This document shows positions 1 through 11,887 of a DNA stretch of 64,000 nucleotides, piece by piece. The notes below the pieces were generated by a model. That model saw only the letters and a list, made by a program, of their open reading frames with translations. It was not told the DNA's origin and searched no databases. A program made the position numbers and the translations under genes. This DNA comes from Bimuria novae-zelandiae CBS 107.79. Taxonomy: Eukaryota > Ascomycota > Dothideomycetes > Pleosporales > Didymosphaeriaceae. How positions within the stretch are numbered: position 1 is the first letter of the stretch; each line of letters opens with the position of its first letter. The DNA is taken from the NCBI GenBank assembly GCA_010015655.1, contig ML976692.1, positions 1 through 64,000 on the forward strand, written 5' to 3'.

Positions 1-3000
1 ATCTTCAGTAGCTCCTAGATAGTACAACCTCAGTTCAATCCTACAATCTTTTCCACTGCGTACTGTCCGCTCAGCACTCTGCTTACCGCGACACCATCCC
101 ATCCCATCCCATCCCATCCCATCCCATCCCTCTTCTTTTCCGGTCATGAGGCGTTCTTCCGTTGCCCCACAAATTCCAGCGCTCAAACGCCGTGCCGAAT
201 TGAAGCGACGGAAGCCTGCCTGGGGGCGTTGTGCTATACGCACTCTACTGTCATAGTTAGTACTTGAATCCACAATAGACCCTCGAATATTGGGGTCGAA
301 ATTGATTGCCTCGCGGTTCGCAAGAGTTGGGTGCCACTTTGACCAGTACGGTGGCCACTGGCAGTATCTGAAGGCGTTGGGAGCATAGCATCCGAGCCTT
401 TATCGGGCTTCTCGTACGCCTCGTATGTCTCTTCAGAGGCCTGGGCTTGGAACCGTTTCGGTGGCATAGCACAGTGATCAAGCTTACCTGTTCGTCTGCA
501 CGGCATCAAATACGGAGGTCGTGTGCCTTGCATAACGGCTTCAAGACTGGTTCCGAGTATGCAATTCGGCTGTCGATGGCAACCCTCCATCTCGCTTTGG
601 TGAACCTCGCAAGGTGCACTTGGCTCTTTCCCATGTCCGTCATTCTTCATGTCGAGAGCTAACACGCACTAACACCATCCGCTTCTCCTTCCGGTATGCA
701 CACAAACGCAGTCTTCTGCCTTAAGAAAGAGGGAAATAAATGAATTTACTTGTTCTGAGAGGAAGTTTTTTCCTGTCGCGGCACGGAGTTTCGATACGTC
801 CAAGGTTGAGCTCATGCAGTACCTCACACATGCACCGCTCAATGGGCTCAAATTTATGAAGCTCACACCCTCCTTTCCGAACTTCCCGACTTTTTCTGGA
901 CTCTCATCCCTTCCTAAACGCTAGACGTACAGGCCTGACAGTACCGTTGATAAGCGCCCGGGAGAACGAGAGGTCTAACAATAACTGTCTCTTACCCAGG
1001 TACTAGTATAGAGGCCGCATTGACCTGCTGCGAGTATGTGCTCAGAAGTAGCACCCATAATTGGAGAATATATGATTCAGCGCCGTACCGTGCCTCATTG
1101 TCAGGACGGCGTACGCATGCAGCGGCACGGCGCGGTCGTCAGCAGGCGCAAGAAGCGGCGTCAGGATGCCTGATACCTTTTTCGAGTTCTTTCGGTCAAT
1201 ATGCCATGTGATATGAGTTGCGCGCGCTTCATGGTGTTCAGTTGCCTGAGTTGGTGGTAGCTGATTGGATGCTGGTAGGCTCAGAAGCGCTGAATTCACA
1301 ACTTCAATAGCAGGTATTGTGCCACGCTTACCCCCATGTGACGCCTTTTTGACGGGGAAACTCTAACCCTGTACCCTTTCTTCCATCTCTTCTCGAGAAC
1401 ACTAGGTCAGGTGCAAGCTTCAACTGTAGATGGCAGTCCCGGTTTTGTGTTGGACAACGTCGATTCGCACAACACGGTTTATTTTCCGTATTCTCTCTTT
1501 CAACGATTCTGTTCTGTATTAACTTTCTGGTTTCCAACCTGTTCTCGCTCCTTCATCCTGGACCTCATTTACACCGGTGAGCTTCTGTCGGAGAATGTCA
1601 AATGTAGCATGTAGAAGTGCTCCGGCGTTGAAAAGCATCGGAGAAGGCGTCTTTGGACCTTGTTCTCTATGCGTGAGTTCCTACGCACGTAACTATGTGG
1701 GAGGGTACGTACCATGCGTGGTCGCTGACGCCCTCCTTTTCTGCAATTCAGAAAGGGAAGCACGAGCCTCACGTCTAACGACAATCTTGTCTGAGCATCA
1801 CCATCCTCTGTGAGCTGTGAGGGCGCAGTGCTTACGCTGGCGGGCCGAATTGGCAAGAGACTAGAGAAGCGAGAGCGACCGACGGATCCTTCGCTACAGT
1901 TAACCCAGAACCCACTATCGTGTACAATCCCTTTGGAGTATTGGAGCATTGGATCAAGCTCGGTAATCTCGAAGAGAAAGAAACGATAAAGCAATTGGGT
2001 TGCGCTAATCGAACATTTCCAGGATCCCGATCGACCACGCGCTAGACTGCCGGAGAAGGGCAGGACGAGATTGTTGCCGAGAAAAAGGAAGACGTACCGA
2101 AGTGCTGCCTGCATACTTCTTATACCTTTCTCTCTGCTGACGGGAAGCCACCAACGTGGCAGCGCTGGCACACCATCAGCGACCAGGCTTCTGAAACGGT
2201 CAGCGGGGATCCACGACATCAAATGTGCCGCATGTGTGCCCCGTAAGGCTACATATTCCGCCATCTCGGCCTATTTAATCTTCTAGCTAGCAGCGTGATC
2301 TGATGGTAGTGCCGGTCTCGTGTCGACAAGTTTATGGTGGCTTGCAGGATCCACCGTTTGTTGAGCGGCAGGGCGATCTCTTGTGCAGGAGAGAGCGGGA
2401 GGCCCGGATGACACGCATCAAAGGGTGAGACCAAAGGAGCCGAATGCAGGGAAGATGCGGTATGATCAAGTGGTGGCAGATCCCGCGCGAGTGGATTAAA
2501 CCTTGTGGTCAGACGGGAGAGGAACCGCACTTTCGAGTCCCTGAGCCTTGGTGGCTTGCTTACACCACACAGCAAGGAGTCATTTTCAGCAAGGGCTCCC
2601 ACCGTTGTCTAGCGAGCCTCGGTCCTGAGACTGTCGGCTTATGCTCGTGTGAAAGGGGTGCGAATCTCCATAGAGAACCTGTCGATCTCTAGAAGCTGAT
2701 CAAATGTTCGGTCAATCTCTGGGGACGCTCAAGAAGCTCTGCGATATACTGCACGGAGGTGGCCGCGTAAGCTACCATGGAAAGGCAGTAGAGCCTTGTC
2801 GTGTCGCGTCGCGTCTGCCACGGCTACGTCTAGACATCAATCTGAGTACTATCCAAAGCCACAAGCGGGAATTTGGAAACTCTGTCGGCAACTTGAGTTT
2901 AGTCATCGCAAATAAAGCTTGATTTGACGATCTTCGGTCTTTGTTTCGTGCCTACATACTCCCTTCTCGCCCATGCCTGTGTCGAATAGGCAACGACTTT

Positions 3001-3375
3001 TGTTCATTGGTGGCATCTGCCCAAGAATAAATTCGTTATTTTCCGTTCGCGAGCCGAAAACTGTACATGAGCCAGAACGACAAGGCGAATAGTTAATTAG
3101 CGCTGCAAAATCCGCCACTGGAGGCCTGATGACCAATACGAAATTATGACGCGCAGGCCTGACTCTGCTCCGTACCAAGATACCAATAACTCAAGAATCC
3201 ACCCCTCGATCATAGATAGCTTCGAGAGAGGAGAAATAGGCAGAGATGAACACGGGTCGCAGGTTCCTTAGGTAGCCAAAAGACTTCCCAGCTGCGCATA
3301 GGGTGGCGCCGTCGCTTATCGCGTCTGCAAGCAATCCACGGATGCCATCTGGCGCATAAGCGTGTAACGACCTGC
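1..3375. other. Region without a supportable gene
   Basis: Only short frames occur on both strands; the longest is 231 codons on the minus strand at 1569-2264. None shows a recognisable domain, and I could not join any into a spliced model with good splice sites. Base composition resembles the rest of the non-repeat DNA rather than the AT-rich blocks. It may hold UTRs, a non-coding transcript or a fast-evolving small gene, but I see nothing that decides this. Confidence 0.5.
95..130. repeat. CATCC pentanucleotide microsatellite, about seven units
   Basis: Perfect tandem copies of CATCC run from 95 to 130 and end at the pyrimidine-rich TCTTCTTTTCC. It is a simple sequence repeat in non-coding DNA. 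Confidence 0.9.
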
Positions 3376-6062
3376 TCATTTGGGGTGTGATCCTTCTGCC
3401 AACTCAATATCTCGGTCACTTCCTAGGTTTTGCTTGTTGGAGGATCGGTTCCAAGGCTTGAGATTCCACTTCTGGCTGTCAAAGCCTGCGATGCCAAATG
3501 GAGACTTTCCGTGTTGATTTGTTAAGGTTTCGGAGACCTTGGCGACAATGTCTAGGACCTCTGCTATTGAATGGCCTTCTGTGGCGTTGGTTTTTGTGTT
3601 GGGTTCTGAATGCGATTGGTCAGTCTCTTGCGTTCCTGTCCCAATTCCTCCTTGATTTTCTTGCGCTTTCTTTTCTAGAAAATCGGATTCATTGGCGAGC
3701 GTAGCAATATTCGCCTCGGTATAGCTTGGCCTTGATGCCTTTTCCGCAATCTTGCTCTGGTGCGGTTTCACAGACACCAGCGCCATACGGGCAGTTTCTC
3801 TGGTCATACTGCGCAAGGCCATTGTGCGAAACACGTGGAATCTTGGGCTTCTCCAACGGGGAGGAATTTGATTTAGCAGCCATTGGATAGTAGGTCGCCA
3901 AAGATCCATGATAGTCCCAATTACAAGGTATGCAGGAACGCATATGCAGACGAGGGAGATTGCGAATGCTTTCATGTTTCCGCTCTCTGGGAGATTTGTC
4001 ATACCAAAGACAGACTTCGTGATTTGATTAGCCAATAGTACATAGCATTGGATTGCAAACGATGCGGACTCACTGTTACGAAAGCTAAGGGTAGAAAGAA
4101 GATGGAGACCTAGCAAAGTTGATCAACAGAGTGTGTAATAAAACCAAGGAGGTTGACACCACTTACCAAGGTCAACACTTTGATGTTCTCTCCCTGTGCT
4201 ATGGCAGTTTTGGTCTGCTCAAGGGACTGATCAGCGGTACGCAGCGAGTTGCGACTCTCGAGAACAGCGGAGCCATTGAACAGCTGCGATTTTGAGATAT
4301 TAGAATTGCACCATCACTAAAGCAATTCCAGACTCACCCCATCTCGAAGTGCTGCAATTTCATGCTGCTTAGCTTTGCAGTCTTTTACGAAATCTCGAAA
4401 ATCTTCGATGCAAGCGTCCATGTCATCGATAAGGCGCTGCATCCGAGCGATGTGAAGTGCCATTCGTCCCCTCTTGCCAACCCTTCCTAGCTGAGTGGGT
4501 TCCAGGTGGGGACGATACTGGATCCATCGACGGATGATTGTCATCACTTTACTTTGTATTATTTCCAGACTCTGATATGCCCAGAAGTAGAGCTTGGACT
4601 TTGTGTAGTTCTCGTCGTCAAAAATCAGCTTGTCGATATGGTTGAGATTGTACATGAAATCTTTCTAAGATAGAGTTAGCGTTCGCTCGGTCGTTTTGAT
4701 TCACGGAATTACTCACGGGGGGGGACACTTTGTCGGATATGTTGGAGAACAAGTTGTACATTTCGTCATACGCAAGATTGTGCTCATTCCATATAGCCCA
4801 TGCCCATGCCTCTGCTGAATTGGCGAAGCGCGTATCTTTCAGAGGTTGATCTTCTCTCCAGTTGCGTAGTCTCGGCATCGCTGGAAGCACGAGGATGTTC
4901 CAAGGTCTGAATGTGTCTGAAATTTCCGAACGTTCACTTCGGAGCTCTTCGCTGAGCTGCAGAACTGTAGTCCCGCGACCAACATAGGAATCGGCGGGGA
5001 ATTTGTCATCATACAATGGACTGGTGCGTTGTTTGTGCCAGCTTGAAAGCTTTACTCGGTCGGCGTGTACAACGACGTAGAGGAAGTCAATCGTGTAATG
5101 TCTCACTCTTCGGGTACCTTCCCGAATCTATATCAATTAGAAGTCGAAATAGGTTGCTGCAGCTCATGGCTTACCAGTTCGTCGTTTTGTGTCCGTTTGG
5201 CAAGCGTAGACCAACCAGCGTACAAGTCTATGGCCTTAGGAATGGTGAAATAGTACTCGAGTGCCATGTGCAAGGCAAGCACGATTTCGGGCGACATGAT
5301 CTCGACCACACTATTCCACGTGCAATTAGCACCGGCGAACATTTGCACTATCGTGATCATGGTCGAAAAAGTAGCTTACATGAAGCGCCCCACAGTAGGT
5401 CCGGGTACCATTGAAAGATGAGAGGAATCCATATCTAAACTGCCTCTATGGGAGAATGCACCTTGGCGGCCGACACTCTGTATGATGAAGCACTGGTTAG
5501 CGAATCGAAGAACATCTACGCACCCATGACTCAGATCTAAAGGAACCTTATGCTTCAGTCTCTTTATTTAGGAACTGGCATGAATCTTAACCTGACTCAC
5601 ACGAACGGTATCCCAGAAAGCCTTCCTGGTAAATGCGTCTACGGATCGTATGCATTGTCCTGCTTTCCCGAAATCGCAAACCGTGCCCACGAACGCGCAC
5701 TTTTCTACTATTATCCCAGAGTTTGGTCCGAGGTTTTCGTCTTTGAAGAGATGGCTTGGTTCTTTAATACGATCCAATCCCGCGACCAGGCTACTTCCTG
5801 CCGGATAGGCCTGGCCCACATACGCGATCATCTGTGGTAGAGCGAATAGATCGAACTCGATATGATCGAGATAATCTGACACCAAGCAAGAGTCGACCTG
5901 TGTCTCTTCCGAACCATCGTTGTGGTAAGTTTTGGGAGGGCAGTGCACTCGCGCGATAGGCACCTTTTTTTCGTAAACGATCTGACCCAGTAGGGAGAAT
6001 GGCTGTGCTCTGCTGGATCGGTGTCTCCAAGGTCTTTCGCCTGTATTGTTACGCTCCGGCAT
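3376..6062 (-). CDS. CorA-like divalent-cation-transporter-type membrane protein
   Basis: Eight exons fit without a phase conflict: 6062-5601, 5477-5380, 5310-5175, 5127-4717, 4664-4338, 4283-4167, 4109-4074 and 4014-3376, giving 741 residues. The long N-terminal part is soluble and helical. Around residues 505-562 it has the CorA-type end: a helix leading into IKVLTL-VSIFFLPLAFVT, then SVFGMTN, then a second hydrophobic helix (about 545-562). CorA/Mrs2 proteins carry GMN at this loop; here it reads GMT, as in many fungal CorA-like proteins. The charged C-terminal tail of about 170 residues has no recognised domain. CorA transporters are pentameric Mg2+ channels, but with the altered loop and unusual N terminus the substrate is unknown. 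The gene is divergent from the STAND-like gene starting at 6365. The start at 6062 is the first ATG of exon 1. I am confident of the CorA-like membrane module and less so of a transport role. Confidence 0.8.
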
Positions 6063-6364
6063 GGCGATTGTGAAAATTAAGTCCTAGGGTCGAGTGAGGG
6101 CTGAGCTGAACGTTGTTTGGGTTTGTTTGGGTGCCGGGTGGTCGTGCAGCTCCCCGCTCGCGACAAGAGCTGAACCATGAGATTCGTATGCACGGACACC
6201 AGGCGACGCATCAACATCGAGCTCTCAGCCTGATCGCCCAGGACCGAGATTCCTCTACCGTCCTATGAACCAACTTTATACATTGTCCGTATACTGCTTG
6301 ATTGAAAAAGATACGGAGCCGCTGTCATTTCCGTCTGAATCCCATTGTCGAAGAAGAGCGTAGG
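6063..6364. promoter_or_regulatory. Shared divergent promoter region
   Basis: About 300 bp separate the proposed start codons of the CorA-like gene (-) and the STAND-like gene (+). It is gene-free and must hold both 5' UTRs and promoters. A direct repeat-like GTTTGGGTTTGTTTGGGT lies near 6113-6131. Co-regulation is an inference from the arrangement. Confidence 0.4.
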
Positions 6365-8603
6365 ATGGAGATTCAAAGGGCGCGACCCGACGATTTCTAT
6401 CTCACCAGCGGCGACCAATTCCGACAATATATTCATGATGTCAAATCAAAGACGGATGAGGGCATGGCCATTCACTATGCCAGTCGCAATGAGCCTATAG
6501 AGAGTCTAAGAACGAGTTATGATGCCTTGCAGGATTCTGTAAAGGAATTTAGCATTAAGCAGCCTCTAGGAAAGCCCATGGGGAAATCAAACGAGGATTG
6601 GAATGTGAAGGATGCTTTGGCTGCGATTGAAAAGGTTGATGCGATGGTATCAAGACAAAATACGAAGAGACGCCCGCTCGCATCCGCCTTCGCGTCCTAT
6701 GATCGATTTCTTACAATTATGGGAAATTTTGTAGAATTTCCCAGATGGATCGTCTGGCATGCACTCGTCTATGTGGTCAACCAGCTGCATGGTTTCACTT
6801 CGCCCTTGGACCAGATTACGTCTTTCTTCGTGCGCATTGGAAGCATCTTTGGAGAACTCCCGACACTACCATCTTTTCTGAGCTCTGAAGACGAACGATG
6901 GCATCATTTGATCGGTCTTGAAACTTGCTTTGTGGATTCTCTGAACAACGTGCTCGGATTCACGCGCACCACCTCCGGTATGCAACGCTCTGCCCTTCAG
7001 ATTTCACCATGCTCATTACTCATCAGTAAGGAAACTTGCGTTTGGATTGCAGGGAACCAAACTCAAAAACATGCTGGATGACAATCTCCCCAAAATGGAA
7101 GAGCACGCGAAATCGCTTCAAGATTTAGCAACTTCGGAAGAACGGCAATCGGCACGATTGATGAGGAATGAAGTTCTGCAGCTCCAGGATCAGATGCGAG
7201 AGCTTTTACAGTCACAACAGTCAAGAACGATGGCAGATCAAGTTTCTAGACTGTTGGCGGACGGTGGTCAGACCTATGAGGGCCGCGGCAGAGGTAAACA
7301 TACTATTTGGACGATCCTCGGTGACACTTGTGTGCTAACTCTTCTAGATGATTATAAGTTCGATAACAGACGCTTTTCAACTGATCTGGAGCCTGGTTCA
7401 ACCCGAGTAAACGATAATCAATTCGTGGCCTACATCACCGCACCGCTTATCGACTACCTGGAACAACGTCGGGCTTTTCTCTCAGATGGAGCATCCCGCG
7501 AATTCATCAGTCTATTTGACCGACCCAAGGTAGCTTCATGGGTAGCCTCTAACACTTCTTCGTTGTTGTGGATTGAAGGCTACCCGACTGGCGCACCCTT
7601 GAACTTTACATCTGAATTTAGCCTTGACGTTGTCCATGCAGCGAAAGCTCGTGATTACGCAGTTCTCTATCACTTCTGTGAGCTTCTGACCGTTATTGAG
7701 CCCAATCTACAGAAAGATAGAGATGGCACATTAGCCCTGGACACAATTTTGAAAGCATTTCTATGGTTGGCTACATCCGAATTCTTGCATCATTTCGAAC
7801 CAGGTTTCGAGATGGGCATTCCAGGGATCGATAAGATTGTCGATCTTGATGGAAAGGAGATTGAGAAATTGTTCCGACAGTGCCTTGATGCCCTCGAGGA
7901 AGAGACAATACTATATATTGTCATCGACGGTGTGCATTGTCTTGAGCAAAGAATTGGAAGAAAAGCGGTATTTCAAAGATGGCTTGAGCGCCTTGTCTCA
8001 ATCGTCTCCAGGAGGAAACGAAACGTTGTCAAGATTCTGTTTACATCTGCCCGGAGCGACGGCATTGTAGACACAACATTCAAACTTTGGACAGATGTTG
8101 ACGACACTGATGCATCTTCTAGTACCGAACGAACCGCACTTAAAGCGGACCGTGCAAAGAAGAAGGCCCCGTTTCAACGTAATTATGACAGCATCCCAGA
8201 AAAAACTTCGAGGGGTTCGACACAGGCAATTGCCAGGCATCTTTTACAGGATGCCATCAAACCTATCATTCACATACCAGCGAGCACAAAGCAATCGTCA
8301 TCGAAACCCAAGCTGCGAGGAAGCAGTAGCGAATCCTCCTCAGAGTCAGATACCAGCACATTTTACAGATCGCGCCGCAAGCAAAAATCCACCAAAGGTA
8401 AACAAGCCAAACGATCCAAACGACGGGACAGTAGCGACGAGTCCTCATCAGAGTCTGACAGCGATACGTCGGAAGAACCAGCGCGGAAGACCAGATCGTC
8501 GAAAAGAGAATCATCAAAGATCAAAAGTTCCACGGGCCGTAAGCAGCGGAAAAGGAAGGACGACACATCGCCAACATCAGACAGTGAAGAATCCGAAGAA
8601 TAG
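6365..8603 (+). CDS. Degenerate STAND/NACHT-type NTPase-like protein
   Basis: Three exons (6365-6977, 7027-7293, 7348-8603) give 711 residues. The first intron uses the CAG at 7026, the only acceptor I found that keeps frame; the second (54 nt, branch GCTAAC) is in phase and would go unnoticed in an open-frame scan. The N-terminal 200 residues are helical and recall the domains preceding NACHT in fungal STAND proteins (Goodbye-like). A short coiled coil follows. At about residue 369 the phrase LLWIEGYPTGAPL sits where fungal NACHT proteins have LLWI-GxPGxGKS, so the Walker A lysine is missing. A Walker-B-like strand, ILYIVIDG, follows at about 481. From about 615 the tail is low-complexity Ser/Glu/Asp plus Lys/Arg. 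No repeat sensor domain is present. Nucleotide binding is therefore doubtful; a regulatory or pseudo-enzyme role is inferred. An upstream exon cannot be excluded. Confidence 0.65.
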
Positions 8604-9646
8604 GGCTAAGCAGGAGGGTCTAGGGGCACACTTTGACCATGGTTGCGTTTCCCGCTTTTGTTCAACTAGGTAGTTCCAAATTGCATCCTCTTCTTTCCTT
8701 CGTTACTCGACAATCCACCGAACACTACGATCACAGCACTGCATATGGAGAGATCACCGTGACACTACTTAAGGAACCGAGAACACGCCAAAGAGCAAAT
8801 GCAAAAGTCGCAAAGCTCCAAGAGTTCGCATGCAATGCCCCGCTTTGTAAACCTCGCACGCAATCTTCAGCAGTTCGACCATCTCTCCTCCCATCGCCGA
8901 ATGTATTTTCGCGTAATTAAGCACCCCCCTCGCACTTGCGAGCACGCTTCAGACAGCCACTCGTCAAAATTTTGGACCTGCCTCCTGTATAACTTCAACA
9001 AGAGTCTGGGTTCCATTTGCTTTATATCCATAACTTTCAGCATCACAGCGTAGTACTCATTCAGCCCATGTTCATTGCGTATACACACAACCGAGTTCCC
9101 TCACTGCGTCAACACTCCTGGAAGAGAACCAGGCGTGGTTCTTACTTTTCAACAGCGTGGTACTCCGAGCATAGGCAATACAACGTCCATGCTTCTAATG
9201 TGTCATCATCAATCCAATCACTCTATCTATCCTCCATCTCTCCGCCCCATTCCATTATCTCACACCCCACAACGTCACCCTCTCGCACACTTACGTGCCA
9301 CAACCCGCCATTAAACGCACAACCATCTAGGTACCGTCTCACCACAGCGAAAACATAGCAGAACACGCCAAACTTGTCTGTCAACTTTTCATTCACAAAA
9401 CTATCCAGCATCTCTTCATCTCATCGTAACCTCCCAAGCGCCCAATAACGTCCCTGTCAAATTCAAAATCATTTGCTCTTACGCCTACACAAAGCGCTGT
9501 TAATGTTATATGAACCCGCCCCATGTCGATTTGGTCCCCGAGACGCCACGCTAACCCCCAAAATGCTAAATGCATCACCCCAAATAAGGAAATACGCCCG
9601 TATGATGCAGTCAGTCAATATAAATTCCCAGCCTTCGACCGCTTTT
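8604..9646. other. Intergenic, convergent 3' ends
   Basis: It lies between the 3' end of the STAND-like gene and the 3' end of the minus-strand Kelch/BTB gene. Frames are short (up to 113 codons) and low-complexity (Ser/Pro/His/Thr), typical of pyrimidine-rich non-coding DNA. I see no gene; it presumably holds 3' UTRs and terminators. Confidence 0.6.
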
Positions 9647-11887
9647 TTAATTCACATCCATACCATCATCCTCAACATCGTCATCGCCGTCTTCCTCGCC
9701 CGCAGTGAGCACACCCGCGCTGCCCAGACTACGCTTCCGGTTACCAGGGAACGAGCGATCCAGCTGGCCTAGCATCTCGAGCTCCTCGCCGCCAACAACC
9801 CGCGCATTAACGTCCGCTTCGGCGCAAAGTTCCATGATCGCGAGCGAACCGAGCGCGCGGAACCCCGCCGTGCGAACGACCTTGCCCCAGTTATTCAGAC
9901 AGAAAGCTGCGGCGCGGCGCTTCAGCCACTCCTCATTCGCAGTGCCGGCGCGCTCCCAGATGATGGCCGCGTGTTCGACGTCTAGCTCGCGGCTCAGCCG
10001 GTTGACGCAGAATAGCTGCAGGCGAGGCATGTCGTAGATGTTGCACATGACAAGCATGCCTGCGACATCTTTCAGGGTGGGTCCGTTTGTAGGGTGGGGT
10101 GCGATGCTGTCTGAATACAGGTAGCGGAGGAAGGCGCGAACTGCGGAATAAGGTTCCGGAATGTGCATTTTCTTTGTGTGGTACTCCGTCATTTGCGACC
10201 TCCAGAGACGATTGAAGTGCGGCCAACGAGTGCATAGAATGTATTGGTGAACGTGGATGGGTTGCGAGACAGGGGCAACCTCGGTCGACGAATTTCCACC
10301 CGTGGCCGAAATATCATCTTCGAAGTCGTCTGGTTCAGTTGTGATCTCGAAATCGGCGCCGCTGCCCGAGGCGGGTGGCATGTCGAAAGTCGAAATCAGA
10401 TCGGCGCCGATGCCGCTTAAGTAAGACGAGACGTTTGCATCGGAGCTCGGAATCTTAGATCGTGGATCAGCAGCCAGACCGTTGCCCAGAATGCCGTATT
10501 TGCGCAGGTCGATGGCCAGAACATCGCTGAGGTATTCTCCCGGGCTCACGCTGCCGTCGGTTGCTGGTTCGGCAGGGCTGCCGAGGAGCCAAGCATGAGT
10601 GCCTTCTGCATTGGTGGTGCAGTAGTGCCAGCGGTAATTCGGGTTATACATATCCTTCCCATCCGCCAGTTTTTGCCATCGAAGTGTATCGAGCTCTAAG
10701 CTACAGAGGCTCGTTTCGCAGCTGAGCTCCGCCGGTGTGACAAAGTCGAGCATACAGCCGGAAGTAAAGACGTGGAAGTGCATGCCTGCGGCCTGGGACG
10801 GGAGGTTGGGGCTTGAATGGAACTTTAGAGATGATATGGAGCCGGGTGGCACGCTATACGGAGAGCGAGAAGGGCCTAGAGAGCTAGACTGAACGCTGGA
10901 GTTTGCTGTGTAGCCAGTACTACCGGTCGCGAGCGAGCTTGATCCCGGCGTGGTGAAACGGTGTCGCGTGGAAAGGAGTGTCCGGTCCACGGTGCCATAG
11001 TGCATGGCCGTCTCGAAGCCAGGACTGCCGCGGAGGTCCAACCACCAAATCTCATTGGTCTTCTCCATGTCGTCGTTGATTCCGCCGAAAATCCAGATAC
11101 GCCCATTCCAAATCCAGCTTGTGTGGTCGTAGCGGGGCACGAATCTCCAGGTTCGCGACCATGTCCATGTCTTTAGGTCCAAGTAGCAGATGTCATCCAG
11201 AACACTATCATGCCCTGTTTGACCTCCGCTGATGTATAGCTTCTCGTCGCAGATGACGGCAGAATGGCGAGCTCGGCCGCGAGGTGCCGTGCCGTGCAGT
11301 TCGGGCTGGGTCCAGTGCGCAGTCTTGAGGTCGAATACGATGACGTCGGCCAGATGTTGTCGATGCTCGTTCTCACCGCCGAACACGAGCAGCTTGTCGC
11401 CCTGCCACAGACAGGCAGTGTGTCCCATCCGGACGCCGGGGATGTCGCCATAGTTGTCCACAAGATTCCACTTGCGGTCTTTCAGGTCGAGTTTGAGCAC
11501 GTGGTTGTATACTGAGAAACGTTAGCCCGTGGCGACGCAGCATAGAGCATACGGAAACAAATTGGTCGCTCTTGCAGTTCGAGCGCAGAACTCACCCTCG
11601 TCAGTGAACTGATCGAAGCCACCGAAGGCGTAGATCTTGTCGTCGCCAACATATGTTACTGAGGCATTGACGAGACACGCGGGCTTCGCGCCAATGGTGG
11701 TGATGAGCTTCGGCTTGTAGCCCTCGGTCGTGGCCTTGCGGTTCCGCCCCGGGCTCGCCGACATGACGAAGGTGTTGTTGCTCGAGTTGCCGGTGCTCGG
11801 CATCGTGGTGGTGAGTTGGCCCTGCGGCGTATTCGTCACGGCTTGAGAGCCAGAGAACAGAGAGACAGGTAGCTGTGGTTGCGCCAT
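9647..11887 (-). CDS. Kelch-repeat and BTB/BACK domain protein
   Basis: Two exons (11887-11596 and 11511-9647, with an 84-nt intron) give 718 residues. Residues about 55-260 hold Kelch blades, seen as repeated motifs such as YAFGGF, LLVFGGEN, LYISGGQ and IWIFGGI, each followed by a W about 25-30 residues later. A Ser/Pro-rich linker and one more blade-like segment follow. From about residue 520 there is a BTB fold (HVHQYILCTRWPHF...RAFLRYLYSD) and a BACK-like helical segment; the C terminus is acidic. Kelch-BTB proteins are commonly adaptors of Cullin-3 ligases or scaffolds. The layout also resembles the fungal regulatory protein Ral2, a Kelch protein acting with Ras in fission yeast, but I cannot verify orthology. 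It is transcribed away from CDC20 across a 650-bp region. Confidence 0.88.

Noticed and set aside
1569..2264. 231-codon minus-strand frame
   Set aside because: No domain, irregular composition and no splice partners; probably chance.
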